A DNA stretch of 64,000 nt from Cycas panzhihuaensis (GCA_023213395.1 CM041465.1:27659741-27723740), one strand, 5' to 3'. Counted from the first letter of the stretch, positions 1 through 12,347 are shown. Program-made: numbers and translations. Notes: a model not told the origin generated them from the sequence alone.

Positions 1-269
1 AGGGGATGTTACTCTGGAAGATGGTTTAATCAAGGACATATTCTACATGCCTGGTTTGTTACCAAACCTTCTTTTTGTCTACCAAATATGCTAGAAAGAC
101 CTTGTCGTTGAATTTTGGAAAGATAAATTTATTATTAAAGAACCATTAAATAAATTCAAACATATTTCCTCTGGACCTATTGATTATAAAATAGGTCTTT
201 ATAGTTTAACTAGTTTACAAAATACTAAAACAAAGTCATTTAATACTTTTATATCCAAATCTGACCTAG

Positions 270-1168
270 TCAGTAAATTATGGCATGCACGGTTTGGCCA
301 TATGAGTTATGGAAAACTTCAATACCTGAAAAGACATGATATGGTTCATGGTCTTCCTACCCTAAATACTGTTTACGGTGTTTGTAAAGCTTGTATAATA
401 GGTAAACAACACATGGATCCCTTTCCACATAAGACTCAATTCAGAGCGAAAATTCCACTTGAACTTATTCACTTTGATATATGTAGACCGTTCCATGTAA
501 CTTCATATTCTGGCTATTATTATTTCATTACTTTTATTGATGATTTTTCGAGAAAATATTAGGTGTACACACTCAAGACTCGTAATCAAGTGTTTGACAT
601 CTTCACTAAATTCAAAACACTTGTAGAAAATCAATCAAATTTGAAAATTAAAAATTTCAGATCTTATAATACCAAAGAATACTTAAGTAGAAAAATCACT
701 TCCTTTTGTAAAAGACACGAAATTTAATTTCAGCATTCTGTTGCCTATACTCCTTAACAAAATGATGTTGCTGAACGTAAAAATTGTACTCTTATCGAAA
801 TTACTCGATGCATGCTACACGCAAAGAGTCTTGACTTAAAGTTGTGGGTAGAAGCAATTGTCTACTCCAACTATCTTTTAAACTGTTTACCTAGTAAATC
901 TTTACAAAACATTACCCCAGAACAAAAATGGTTTAGACGAAAACCCTTAGTTAAACATCTAAGAAATTTTGGAATTATTACGTGGGGACACGTTCCTAAA
1001 GAAAAATACAAGAAACTAGATCCTAAAAGTAAAAAATATATCTTCATTAGATACAACAAAGAGAGTAAAGCTTACAGACTTTTGGATCCAGTCACACATA
1101 AAATTTTAATTTTACATGATGTAATATTTGACGAAGAAGAATTCTCTTCAACCTCTACTTATGTATAA
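270..1168 (+). pseudogene. copia integrase remnant (GAG-pre-integrase + core)
   Basis: Integrase inserts the cDNA into the genome. The segment opens with the GAG-pre-integrase motif LWHARFGHMS and a CKAC..GK zinc-binding stretch, followed by the core (FIDDFSRKY, then NDVAERKN near 760-785) and the C-terminal YIFIRYN/GYRLLDP-type region near 1040-1090. Of the D,D,E triad, the first Asp (HFDICRPF) and the Glu (AERKN) are visible. The second Asp position reads Tyr (FRSYNTKEY where the family has SDNGGEY). In-frame stops near 560, 724 and 752 match Trp or Gln codons changed by one transition. Not functional. Confidence 0.88.
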
Positions 1169-1514
1169 TTTCTGATTGAGAATCTATTAACCAACACCTA
1201 TTTGGTTGACTCTTCTGAAAAATAAGTTGACTCTAATACTATAGAATCCTTATCTACATAAGTCCAGAATTGGACTCTATTTGAACCAACCAGAATAGAT
1301 CCTTCTTCTCAAGCTAGTTCTTCATCTCAACCCATGACTATAGAAACAGTCACAAATAAATAGCCCGTATGGGCAAAGAAAATACTTTCTAATGTTGAAT
1401 CTAATGTAGGTAATCCTTCAGATACCAGGAGAACATGTACTCAATAATTACATGCTAACTATACATTAATGGCTAAAATAATAGCCAACAATGATTCTAA
1501 AACTTTTAAATAAG

Positions 1515-2560
1515 CTAGCAACAATCCTGTATGGTAGGAAGCCATGCAAGTTGAATTTGATGCTTTAAATAAGAATTCAACTTGGGATCTCGTTCCACTT
1601 CCACTAAGAAAAAATATAGTTGATTGTAAATGGGTTTATTAAACCAAATACAATTCAACATATGCAGTTGAAAAGCATAAAGCTCGCTTAATGGCAAGAG
1701 GATTTTCTCAAATTGACAGTATAGATTATAATGAAACCTTTGCACTTGTTACAAAGATGAATACCATTAAAACTATTATTACTCTAGTAGCTAAATTCAG
1801 CTGGGAAATCCATCAAATGGATGTTAAGAGTGCATTTCTAAATGGTGATCTTAAAGAAGAGATCTACATGACTCAACTGCCTAGTTTTATTGACAACCCT
1901 AATTTAGTTTGTAAACTAAAGAAATCCATTTATGGATTAAAGCAAGCTCCTCGAGCTTGGTACACAAAAGTAGATAATTATCTTACTCAAAATGGATACA
2001 CTAAATGTATCAGTGATCCAAATCTCTATTTCAAACGTGAAAATGAGAATATTACCATATTAATCCTGTATGTCAATGATATCATAATCACTGGATCTTC
2101 AAACAATAACATTAATTAACTAAAAACAATCTTAATGAATAAATTTGAAATGCCCAATCTAGGTCTCTTACATTATTTTCTCGGATTACAAATTTATCAA
2201 CATGATTAAAAAATAACCATATCCCAACCAAAATATATTTTAGACCTAATCAAACTGTTTAACATGGAAAATACTAAACCAGTTTCTAATCCTTTACAAT
2301 CAGGAGTAAAATTGTCTATTAATTATTCTATAGCCTTGTGTGATCTAACTTTATATAGGTAACTTATTGGTAGTCTTATTTCTTTAACACATACTTGACC
2401 TGATATATACTATGCTATTATTTTATGTTTACGTTATATGAAAAAACCACATGAATCACATTGGAAAGTTGCTAAATGTATTCTTTGATATCTTCAAAAT
2501 ACTGTTTTTTATGGTCTAACTTATAATTCTTGTAATAAACCTCTAACCTTAACAAGGTAT
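1515..2560 (+). pseudogene. copia reverse transcriptase remnant
   Basis: This is the RNA-dependent DNA polymerase domain. Copia RT landmarks are in order: KARLMARGFSQ, QMDVKSAFLNGDL (first catalytic Asp intact), KKSIYGLKQAPRAW, SDPNLYF, and the YxDD box. The box reads YVNDII near 2069-2086, so the first catalytic Asp is Asn (one G-to-A change). Stops in the same frame fall where the family has Gln, Arg or Trp (for example VW-stop-EAM near 1534 and LYR-stop-LIG near 2358). The longest open stretch is 1691-2119. The enzyme is dead by both criteria. Confidence 0.9.
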
Positions 2561-3030
2561 ACTGATTCATATTAGCAAGTGATTCAAATGATCGTAACTC
2601 CACAGTAGATTATATGTTTTTTCTAGATTCTTCACCTATCACATGGTCTACCAAAAAAAATATAGGCTCTATCTCTATCAACAACTAAAGCTGAATATTG
2701 AGCACTTGTTGAAGTAAGCAAAGAAGCACTTTGGATCAAATATCTCTTAAATGAAATTGGTTTATTTCCTAACTCTTTTATAAAAATTAAAGTTGATAAT
2801 CAAGGTGCTATTGCTATTGCTATAAATCCAGTTGCTCATTCTAGAACTAAACATATAGAATTATATCAACATTTTATTCGTAATCTTGTCACTAATAATA
2901 TTATTCATTTGTCTTATTGTCCTACAGATTTATAGGTTGCTGATAACCTTACCAAGTCATTAACTGAAGTCAAGTTTCTAAACATACGAGATTTGTTAAA
3001 AATAAAAGAAGTCTCCATCAAAGGGTGATC
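2561..3030 (+). pseudogene. copia RNase H remnant
   Basis: RNase H would remove the RNA strand during reverse transcription. Visible motifs are YTDS (catalytic Asp), a DSNDRNSTVDY stretch in a shifted frame, TTKAEY (catalytic Glu), VDNQGAIAIA (catalytic Asp) and HSRTKHIELYQHFIR, ending with VADNLTKSL near 2937-2960. At least one small frame change lies near 2575, and there are several stops (for example DL-stop-VAD, where Gln is expected). Confidence 0.85.
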
Positions 3031-3081
3031 AACATGATGAAGACCTTCTTTATCTTCTATATTATATAAAAGCTAACATAA

Positions 3082-3089
3082 AACAAGGG
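3082..3089 (+). other. polypurine tract of copia A
   Basis: AACAAGGG lies directly before the TG that opens the 3' LTR. This is the expected plus-strand priming site. Confidence 0.65.
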
Positions 3090-3513
3090 TGTTAGGAATA
3101 TTAATGTTAGTTTTATGTTAATGTTATATTTTGATCACATGTGTAAATGTGAATTTAAGTAATGTAAAGGTTTAGTTTTATAAAGTTTATATTAATTATT
3201 AATTATTACGTGAAGGTCGTTGAAATGCACAACTGCCCATTTCAACGAACCTTTCATTTTTCAAATAACCTCTCTTAGATTTTAGGAATTAGTTCTAGGA
3301 ATCTAAGAGGCCGTCATAAGCATGCCTAAAGGCTGATTTTCATATGTATCTAGAGGGTATTCTTATCAAGGTTTCATGTAAGGTGTTTAAGTCAATAAAT
3401 TTCAAATTAGAGAGTTGGTTTTTCTTCCCCAGAAGGGGTTTTCCACCTACCAAACATGTGTATGTGTGCAATGTTAGATTTCACCTGTGAATGTTTAATT
3501 ATATATTCCTACT
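3090..3513 (+). repeat. 3' LTR of copia A
   Basis: It starts TGTTAGGAAT right after the purine tract. An imperfect inverted partner, ATTCCTACT, ends near 3513, giving an LTR of about 424 bp, normal for copia. The second LTR is outside the window, so the 3' boundary is inferred only. Confidence 0.6.
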
Positions 3514-3619
3514 GATATTATACATGATGTCTATCTTTACATATCTAATGAAAACATATAAGTTATGATTAGTATACTCAAAAGAAAGTCATGATAAAAA
3601 AAGAAATAGAATTTCATAC

Positions 3620-4870
3620 AAGTAAAACCAATTAATTGGCATACCTAATGGCCCATCTCCTCCTGTCAACTATGCTACTATTTCCTCCTCCACTTATCAT
3701 ACTCCTCTCTCTATGGCTCTTAGGGAGCCTCTTTGGTAGGCTCTCTATCTCCCACTTTGCTCCTTCCTCATCTACCCTACTCATTACTAAGCTGAGCTCC
3801 ACACTCTATATGGAGCCTCTTCTATATCTACCTAGTGCTTTACTTGTACTCTTGAGTACCTGTTGACTCCTTCCCACTCCTCTACTGGTTGATGCCACTC
3901 CTCTCCCTCCTTGATCCATCTTACCATCATCCCCACCACCTCTCCTACCTCTACCTCCTCTCTCTCTCCCTCTCCCTCTTTTTTGACCAGTGATAAAGGC
4001 CTCGCTTGCTGCCCCTCTCTCTACCGCATCCACCACATTATCAATCTACATTAGTAGTCATACATATGCATCCTCTACTAGTTATCTCCTAGTCATCTTA
4101 CTCAATAGAGGGCTATGTGTACTCCCAACTATGATAACTATCCTATTATAAATCCTTGCTCTCATATGCCACTTGTTCATCAATGGATCCATGACAATCA
4201 ACTCTCTTGGAGCTCCTCTTAGTCTCATCAAAGGAATATAATCATACAACCAGCAAATTAGGATGGAGATATAAGTCAATCCTCCTCTACCTAGTCTCAT
4301 GGTCTTTGATAACTAAATATATATGCTATCTATAATGTATTATCCCTAATTTATATGGAATCCCTCCTCATATCTCCTCACCGCTCTTGCCTACTATGCT
4401 AGAACCCCCATGAAATTTTGGGGTTCTAATAATCCTGTATATGATAATCAGGGTAATGACCCTCTGTATGATAAGAATACCTTATACTACTCATATGGCC
4501 TCTATAAATATCTCATGGGGGCCAAACTGGTTGGACAGACCTATCAAGTACTGGCTACATGTCATTTGAGACTCATCGTCTATCATCTTGTTGAGTCTCA
4601 TTCTCTTCCCATGCCAACTAACTCCCAAAATCCTCCTTATATCCATCAGAGTGATCTGTATCTCTCTGATCACTCGTACCTTAAATATATTCTGACCTAG
4701 AATCCAACAACTAATGAAATCATGGAGTATCTCATACTCCATCACTAGTTAGGTTAATCCACTCACTCAAGATAATCCATAGCTCCTTAGATTTGCCCAA
4801 TCTCTCTCATTGAGCTAACTAATTAGCTCACTAGTTGCCAAACCTTCATTATCTCACATATCTACTCTCT
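3620..4870 (-). pseudogene. decayed antisense PMD gene (element 5)
   Basis: This is the same family as the PMD genes in elements 1, 3 and 4. Reading leftwards, the PMD core is visible in 4491-4745 (REIQITLMDIRRILGV, matching VTPRDIRQILGVP in element 1). Next comes 4082-4300 (GRGGLTYISILICWL, matching GRGRLSYSTLLQCWF), then a Gly/Arg-rich tail in 3806-4036. Stops and frame changes separate the pieces. PMD (aminotransferase-like) proteins are plant-specific and often carried by transposons; their biochemical role is poorly known. This copy is much more diverged than the other three, so it is older or from another subfamily. Confidence 0.7.
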
Positions 4871-5627
4871 CTAGAGGCTATATCACATTAAAAGAATCAC
4901 ATTAGTTCTTAGTTTTTATAATTTAAAATTGTAATTTTTAAATGTTTTCTTTAAGAAATTCAAAAGTATAGTGAAATAACCAAAAATATGATTTCACAGT
5001 AAAAAAGATGATTTCATCACCAAAAGTATGATTTCTTCTTATAACTCTAAATCATGAAATCACATTTCTCGCTATATTATCATGTTTTTAGTCCTTTGTC
5101 TACATTTTTCATACTATCTAATCATGTTTTTAGACAAAGAAATTAATTTTTTTTTAAGTGAGAAAGTGAACTTACCAGATATCTTGCAGCCTACTCCATC
5201 TTACTAATATTAACTCCCTAGAGTAGATACTCTATTAAAATAACTCTAGGTCACCTAAAAAATAATAGAAAAAAGGCCCTCTAGTAGATCATTTTTCAAC
5301 TCCTCCTTGTAAAAATTAAATTTTATTTTCATCATTTTCCTTAATAAAAGGGAGGGCCCTTTTCCCTTTTTTCTGAGCAAAGATCTTGCTTCTATCTTTT
5401 GAGTTTATTAAAGAGAATTCTGATTCTTTACAATTAACATTATTGAATGAAATCACTTTGATACTGTAAATATGATACATCACTTTTTTATTTAGCTCAA
5501 TTATTGATTTTAATATATTTATCCTTCATGGAGCTTTTCGGAGACTTAAATATTTTCATCTTTAACTTATTTCCCTTCAAAATTGACTCTTGAATTGGTC
5601 TCCAAAATACTTTGAGTCCCTTATACT
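4871..5627. other. AT-rich non-coding stretch
   Basis: No open frame or domain was recognised. Between about 4970 and 5110 there are several scattered copies of ATGATTTC/GAAATCA-type words, giving local inverted-repeat potential. This may be the decayed counterpart of the GGTAATGATC hairpins in intron 1 of the PMD gene in elements 1 and 3. Confidence 0.35.
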
Positions 5628-5850
5628 TGTTAAAGAGTCTAAACTATGATAGGGAACCCTCTAAATTTTGATTATTAATGAGACTAAACTACAATGATTG
5701 AATTTCAAAAGCCTTCACCTTGTTAATGAGTTTAAACTATGATGGGAAGCTCTGAAAAGTCACCTACTAAGGAGTCAAAACTATGGTAGTCTTAAGGCTA
5801 TAAAAAGTCACCATTAATGAGCCTAAACACTATGATAGTCCACCTTTTAT
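5628..5850 (+). repeat. minisatellite A, about 46-50 bp unit, about 5 copies
   Basis: Degenerate tandem copies share the core TTAATGAGTCTAAACTATGAT (e.g. TTAAAGAGTCTAAACTATGA, TTAATGAGTTTAAACTATGA, TAAGGAGTCAAAACTATGGT). Units are separated by about 46-50 bp. A weaker sixth copy may follow near 5888. Confidence 0.7.
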
Positions 5851-5972
5851 GCTCTAGGAAAAGGAATTCCCCCTGAAGTATGGTTAACAAGAGATAAACT
5901 ATCACCAATTAAGTATTTTAAGTCTCATCTAGTTTATGGGCATTTAGTAGTGATCTTTTGGTTAATAAGTGT

Positions 5973-6212
5973 GAACCTGATCCTTTTAGGTAGGTAATTT
6001 GGTAATATTCCTTAGGCAGAAAAAACCCAATCCTTTTGGGTAAGGTGTTAGGTGACATTTCTTTGGAAATAAATACCCAATTATTTTGGGTAAGTTTTTA
6101 GAGGAAAAGAAAACCTAGTCCTTTTAGGTGAACTTTCAAGTAACGTTCCTTTGGTATTAAGAATCCAATCATTTTAGATAAGCATTTAGATGACCTTCAT
6201 TTCACTTATCAT
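5973..6212 (+). repeat. minisatellite B, about 50 bp unit with hairpin core, 5 copies
   Basis: Copies begin near 5973, 6024, 6073, 6112 and 6162, so spacing is mostly 49-51 bp with one short unit. The core is ACCCAATCCTTTTGGGT, which can fold with an ACCCAA/TTGGGT stem. Each core is followed by a segment like AGGTGACATTCCTTTGG. Confidence 0.72.
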
Positions 6213-8450
6213 TTTTAGAATTATTAAAGTTGGTTTGATTAGATTATAAATCTCTTGTAGATTAATGACTCATCATTCATATATATCATCTTAATTTTTT
6301 TTTTACTTTTAATAGAAGACATTTTATTTTCATCATTGCCACCTCTCACCATCCTACTTGCTTCTTAAAGTAGGAGCTTCAACTATCAAGAGGGTAACTA
6401 TTTTACCAAAACCTAACCCTTTACTGATCTTCATTACTATTAATGAGTTTCTTATATTGTTTAGTAAGAGGATGATTAATTTTGGTTTATTTTATATGCA
6501 TTAGGCCATGCTTTAATAAAATTTTGCATTAATTTAATGATGATGTATGTTGAATGATGATTATTGTATGATTATACTATCACCTATCAATGACTGATAC
6601 CTATGACACTAAATTGTCTCTTTCATGATTATTTTAATTCAATCATTCTTTTAGAATATCTTTTTTCTAATCTTGGTTTCAACCTTACATTGTCTTTTTT
6701 ATCAATTTTTGGGCTTGAGCTTATCATTTTCATCATTTTTGGGCCTTTTTCCTCATTAATTAAGTAATTTATACTTAAATTTATCAATAAAAATTAATTA
6801 TTTTAACTTTTAATAAGTCATCTTAACCTCTTAATTTATTGCATTTTTGGTCCTAGAAAAAATGTAATCAATCATGTTTTTAATGTAAAATCACATTTTT
6901 TGTTGGTCTAAAAATGTGATCAATCATGTTTTTTACTGTTATGCATGTAAAACTCATCTAGCATGCTAGAATTTTGCATACTACCACCTAGATTTGATGT
7001 AAAATTATCTCTTTCATCCCTAAAGGGAACTCCAACTCTATTGTTATCTATCATTTGAATTTTAAGAGCTTAGAGATCAAGTTTTAGAGAGTTATTTGAG
7101 ATTATTTGAGGTTTTTTACTGTTGTGCTTTGAAAGACTATTTTGGAGATAAAAGAGAAGACTTTGATGCTTTGATTGTTGTTTCACTGATGGTTAAATTT
7201 TGATGGTTAGTACTTTAAATTTCTTAATTTCTCTCAAAGTTTTCAGCTTCAAACTCCTTTATTCCTGGTAAGATCTTTCCTATTAAAAACTCTTGTGATT
7301 TTGCTACTCTTTGGTGACTGCTTATGCTCAAAATCTTTCTATTCTTTTTGTTACTATTTGTGTCATCTTTATACTCATTTTTACGCTGGAAATTGGGTTG
7401 AAAGGTTTGCCCTTTGTGGGATGAAAGGAGAGAAGACTATGTGAAGAATGCTCATCTCTTCACTAATAAAATAACTTATCTTCCCTATTCTTCCACAACT
7501 ATCTAAATTCTAAGGGGTTTACTTTCATCTTTGGCTTGTTGGTGTCTATAGTTGAGCATATGATTCTTATTTCTTTTTCTTCTTTACTAGTTTTAAAGGA
7601 AGGATTTTAAATACTTTGATCATATGAAAGAAAGAAAGCTATTCTGAGGCAAGATTTTTTTAATAGGAAAAAACTCATAGAATTGTTCTTATTTGATTTC
7701 ACTATTTGCTTATTTTTCTTGGTTCAAAAAGGAAATATAAATTTGGAAATGAAATATATTTGATTTAATTAGATCATTCAAAGTTCAAGGATCCTTTTAG
7801 AGCCCAATAAACTCCAATTGTGATATAATCTCTTTATCCTTTGGCTTGTTACTTATTTGAGGATATGACTTGGATATGATTGGTTGTATGCATTGTTTAT
7901 GATCTAAAAATCATTCATAACAATAGTAGTTAATATTTAGAAATCTCTCTTTTCATTATAGAAGCATTACTTGAAAGAAGGATAACATGTAATTGCAATG
8001 AAAAGCCTCATATTAATATTGCATATTATTTGACTTCTTGAAAATTTGTATGAATAGTTGCAAGTAAAGTTAGTTGCATTTTATCATAGTTTTTCTTTTT
8101 CATTAAAAAGGTGTGTGTTGCATTTAAATGAGCTAGATTTGTGTTCATTTTAGTGTGTTTCATATTTTAAAAAGGAAGAAAAAGATATTACATATGTGAA
8201 GATAAGTCTTTTACTTGTTTGTGTCTTAAAAATTAGGCAGATAGATCTTGTAGTTTCATTGATTGCTCTTGTTTTTAATTTTATCTTATTAAAAAAATAT
8301 ATAAAAGGACAACAATAAACAAAATAAGAAGGAAGAAAATAAAACCCTTTCTATTACTTATCCCTTATTGTCCATTCAAGTAAAAATCTAAAGGTTGAAA
8401 GAATAGGAGGAAAGGAGTCCTTAGGAAGGATGCAAGAGATATCATTAGCA
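6213..8450. other. AT-rich stretch without recognisable genes
   Basis: About 2.2 kb of T-rich DNA with stops in all frames. Long T tracts (e.g. near 6297) and repeated ATCATGTTTTT-type words near 6870-6935 are visible. By position it could contain the lost 3' LTR of element 5, but no matching LTR termini (TGTTTCCCGG or ...CGTCCA) were found. Confidence 0.4.
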
Positions 8451-8689
8451 TAATTTGAACTTAGAACTCCTCCATCTAATTGTGTAGGCTAGTGGATTTA
8501 ATCACCCCCATATATCCTAGCCTTTCGTTGCCTCATTTATTCACATCCTCATTAAATGGAATAATTGAGTGGAGACTCCTTCTTAGGAGTTGGATAAAGG
8601 TAGTCACTTAGGTCCTCTTAGACTTTATATCTCTTAGCCTAGATTTAAAGTAAGAGAATTATTTATTGATTGAGACATATTTTATTTAG

Positions 8690-9482
8690 GTACACCTAAG
8701 ACACACCAATACCACATAAAAATACACTTTAAAATATTATGATTTAACTTCTTTTGATGTGTATTTGGGATATGTACATACTCAATGCATATAAATACCT
8801 TTAAATAATTAATGGAAGGGTTTTGATAGATCTAATACTCTTCATAGGTAGTGCCATGAATAACTTTAGTAGGTATCCTATTTAAAATATAAATAGTTGT
8901 CACAATAACTTATACCCAAAACATAAGAGGTAGATTCTTTGCATACATTATACAATTCACCATCTCCATCATGGTATAATTCTTCCTCTTCATAACACCA
9001 TTTTGCTATGGGATATATGAGACGATTAACTTCTATTTGATACCATGATCAAGGCAAAACTAATTAAAGGTATTATTAACATACTTCTTTCTATTATCAC
9101 TCATCAAAATCTTTATTTTGTTATCACACTCATTTTTAACACTAACTTTCTATTCATAAAATTGATTAAACATATAACATTTATTCTTGAAAAAGAATAC
9201 CTAGGATGTTTTGATATAATCATCTATAAATATAAGGGTAAATCGAGCACCATAAATAGAAGGATTTGATAACATACCTATTAGGTCAGTATGGGCAAGT
9301 TCTAACTTCTCCTTTGCTCTCCATGCACTATCACTAATAAATTGATAATGATAGTGCTTTCCATATATACATCCTTCACAAGCATCTTCTAAACATTGGA
9401 CATGTGGAAAACCTACCACCATATTTAATCTATTCATTAGGTTGATACTTTTATAGTTAAGATGACCTAAATACTCATGCAA
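8690..9482 (-). pseudogene. copia integrase remnant (copia B)
   Basis: The open block 9201-9482 shows the GAG-pre-integrase signature (EYLGHLNYKSI, CEGCIYGKHYH) and the start of the core (ELAHTDLIGM, with the first catalytic Asp, then FIDDY). Further left, in another frame, are ILMSDNRKKY (second Asp intact), QNGVMKRKNYTMMEM and MYAKNLPLMFW. After that come YILNRIPTKVIHGT and a C-terminal remnant reaching about 8690. The Glu of the triad falls at VMKRKN, where AERKN is expected, so it reads Lys. Stops and frame changes throughout; inactive. Confidence 0.85.
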
Positions 9483-9699
9483 TAACTTACTAAAATCATT
9501 AATACAAGTAATAAAAGCATAAGAACCCTATTGGACTCTAGATTTATCAAACACCTAAAAGTTATCTTACACTTTTCGAGTAGCAATAATAAGAAGTTCT
9601 TCTTAGGATTCTTAACTATATATTTATTATTGTAAAGCTCAATTTTCATACCTTGCTTATAGATTTCTAGAGTAGAAAGAAGATTAAGATTTATCTTTG

Positions 9700-10736
9700 G
9701 TACATATTAACTCTATTGAACTTACCTCTTATAAGTGAAATAGAACCAATAACGTCTATAGGCAAAACATGAGAATCTCTAAGAATCATGTTAGTATTAC
9801 TTGTACCTATATCTAAGGCATCAAAATTTCACTTTTAAAAGTTGATGTGTTTCTGCATACCAAAGTCTAGGATCTAATAGTCTTTCTAATTTGACTCAGT
9901 CGATAATGTTGATACCCTAATATAATATGGCACTACACTCTTCCCCTTCTTATCTTGGTTAGCCTCGTCTTTATCCTACTTCTTAAACTAATAATTATTT
10001 TCTTTGTGGCCCTCTTTCTTACACTAATTACACTTGTAAACTTCTTTTTCTCTTGAGAGGTCTCACCTATTTTTTATATAGACTTGTCCTCCTGAATAAC
10101 ATCCTTTCTTTGTGTCTTCATGATCAAAGCCTAATTTGAACTAGGATCAACAAGTATATTATGATGATTTAACTTGGCATCCTCTACTAGAATTAGGTTT
10201 TTTAATGACTTAAATAATTCACCCTCCATAACTTAATCCCTAGCATAGATAGTTTAGAAGGTTCTAAATATAGCAAGCAACTTTGACATAATAATGGAAA
10301 AAACTAATGTGTCATTAATTGAGTTTGACTTCAATTCATTTGACTTATTCCTCAAATTAGTGATCTTATTTAGGTAAGTACTAATATAGTTCTTATTGTT
10401 TACCTTATAATTCAATGATTCCATCATAAGAGCAATATGACGATCGGTTTTCTTCTTCTCAAATATCTTACATAGCTTGGTCTAGATATCATGTGGGGTT
10501 TTAAGGTTATAGACTAAAGCTCTCTAATCTAAGGCCAAAGATAACTTAAGTAACCCTACATCTATGAATTATTTTTTCTTAATATAAATAAGTTCTTTCT
10601 CATCTAAGGGAATACTTAAATATACATATTTGGTAATGCCTCAAAGTTGATTAACCATGAGGACCAATTTAATATTTGCCTTATATTCATTGAAGTTATT
10701 CCCATTAAAAGTAACCAAAAGAACCAACTTCTCCAT
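9700..10736 (-). pseudogene. copia gag and protease remnant (copia B)
   Basis: The likely start is ATG at 10736 (MEKLVLLVTFNGNNFNEYK, like the FNGTNY-type start of plant copia Gag). The Gag core follows with TKLCKIFEKKK and LMMESLNYKVNN. Near 10000-10045 is a damaged zinc knuckle (YKCN-stop-CKKEGHKENN; the second Cys, Gly and His remain, the last Cys is lost). A poor match to the copia protease region lies at about 9700-9850. Many stops; non-functional. Confidence 0.72.
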
Positions 10737-12335
10737 GGAATAGAAAAAGGAAAATATAGGATCCTAAACCAACCTTTGATAGACTATATTCCCCCAAACT
10801 ATAGTCTATTTAACCACCCAAATTATAAAGGTTCACTAAGGTTGATAACCACTTAAAAAATAGGCCAATAGACTACTAAATGAAAGAACAAATTTGAACC
10901 CTTTATAAGTTAGATTAAAACATTGTTATATAAATGAAATAAAGCACCACTCTTAAATCAATGTAATATCATTTCAATGATCAAAATTCTTATCCACATA
11001 GATCATTCATGCATTCCTTATAAAATATGCCTTTTATAAAAAGAACACATTAAAGGAGTTACTTTTAACAAATTGTCTCATGCAGTAATTAGTTCATATA
11101 TGCAATAGATCATGTGAATATTCATTGTTAATAAAGAATACCCAAATAAGAATATCTCACACTAATTTTACTCAAGGTATAGTATAAACTATATGCACCT
11201 ACTTGGAATAACAACTCATCGTATCACACTTGATTAATATAAAAAAGTGACTTAATATATCAAATGCTACTTTAATATCAATGGTGACTCTTAATATCAA
11301 TTAGACTTAATGAAAAGACAAATGTGATCCAACCTTAATACATAAATGTGATTTGTTATACATCAAAGTGGCTTTCATCAAATCAAAGGTAAAATATTTC
11401 ATACAAAATACCTTTCAACAAGCCCACAAATGTAATGCATTCATGGTAAATATCCTATTCAAATAGATTGCACCTTCTGCATTGGCTTTGTTATGGCTAT
11501 CTGCTACTAATGGAATCTCTCCTTTAACTCTACTACTTCGATTGTGACTATGTCAATCATCACAACTCTCACAGTCACCTCAACATAACCAAGACTACTA
11601 TATTTCTATCTTATTATGATCTCCCATGGCTAGAGCATACTACAACTATCATGTAATATATAGACTCTTATAATTACTCTATATGGCATCTATTCCATAC
11701 ACTGCTACATGTCTTATGTATATCCTACATCTAAATAATTGAGAGATGATGTCTATAGTTGACGGTGTTCATTCTCATCATGATGTCTTCAATAAATGCA
11801 CCATGTATCTCATGTAAAGATCACACTAACTACAATCTTAAAATGAGGCTACAATCTCCCAATCTAGTAATTATAACGTAACACCACTCAATGAACAATG
11901 ACCTCCTTTAAAAGATGTAATCACAACCTATTTTAATGTATGAAATATTAACTACTAAGTTTGTGGGTACTACTCCAATAACATCTATGGATCTAACACC
12001 CTTACATGGCTAATTATACATCCTTAGCTGGTAATTGAGTAACCGAAGGTTGCATATATAGAAATAGAGGGTACTAAGCAATGCTACATACCCATACACC
12101 TACATAAGATAAAAAAACCTCCTACACTTCTTTGCACACCTTCGAGGACCAAGGAAGACCTATAAAACAAATAATAGAAAGTACTTAGGCTATTCTACTT
12201 AATCGTTGCACCCTATGGCTATTTGTTTAGCTATCATAGAAGATAATCCTTAATGAAGGGTTGAGCTAGCACAACCTAACAACCTGTAATCTAAAAAATT
12301 TAACCTAACATATGCCTACTTGTGCATGACCATCT
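10737..12335 (-). other. long leader between primer site and gag of copia B
   Basis: About 1.6 kb lies between the inferred primer site and gag. No domain or RNA gene was recognised. It is longer than a usual copia leader, so it may contain an unrecognised insertion. Confidence 0.4.
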
Positions 12336-12347
12336 ACTTTAATACCA
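12336..12347 (-). other. primer binding site of copia B
   Basis: The minus strand reads TGGTATTAAAGT right after the LTR end ...TCTAACA. This is a decayed form of the plant copia site TGGTATCAGAGC, complementary to initiator methionine tRNA. Confidence 0.75.

Larger units (their letters stand above)
1..3513 (+). mobile_element. Ty1/copia retrotransposon, 3' part (copia A)
   Basis: This is the 3' portion of a copia element; its 5' LTR, gag and protease lie before the window. The visible order is GAG-pre-integrase, integrase, reverse transcriptase, RNase H, purine tract and 3' LTR, which is the Ty1/copia order (integrase before RT). The recognisable domains from about 270 to 2560 and the RNase H tail share reading frame 2 and are broken mainly by single-base stops; there is a local frame change near 2575. 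It lies next to a decayed PMD gene of an older Tat-like element, so it probably inserted there. The 3' boundary is inferred from an imperfect terminal inverted repeat and is uncertain by tens of bases. Confidence 0.9.
3514..8450 (+). mobile_element. old Tat-like gypsy remnant (element 5), 3' region
   Basis: The only protein homology left is the antisense PMD gene on the minus strand (about 3620-4870). In the better-preserved elements of this window that gene lies opposite to the pol direction, so the parent element probably read on the + strand. The DNA to its right is AT-rich and holds two minisatellites (5628-5850 and 5973-6212). This position matches the region between the PMD gene and the 3' LTR. 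No LTR end, RNase H or pol domain could be recognised. The boundary with copia B near 8450 is approximate. Confidence 0.45.

Noticed and set aside
3636-3866. 76-codon hydrophobic + strand frame
   Set aside because: Shadow of the Gly/Arg-rich tail of the minus-strand PMD remnant.
6213-8450. Possible 3' LTR of element 5
   Set aside because: Position fits, but I could not find the family LTR termini or a convincing alignment, so no LTR was called.
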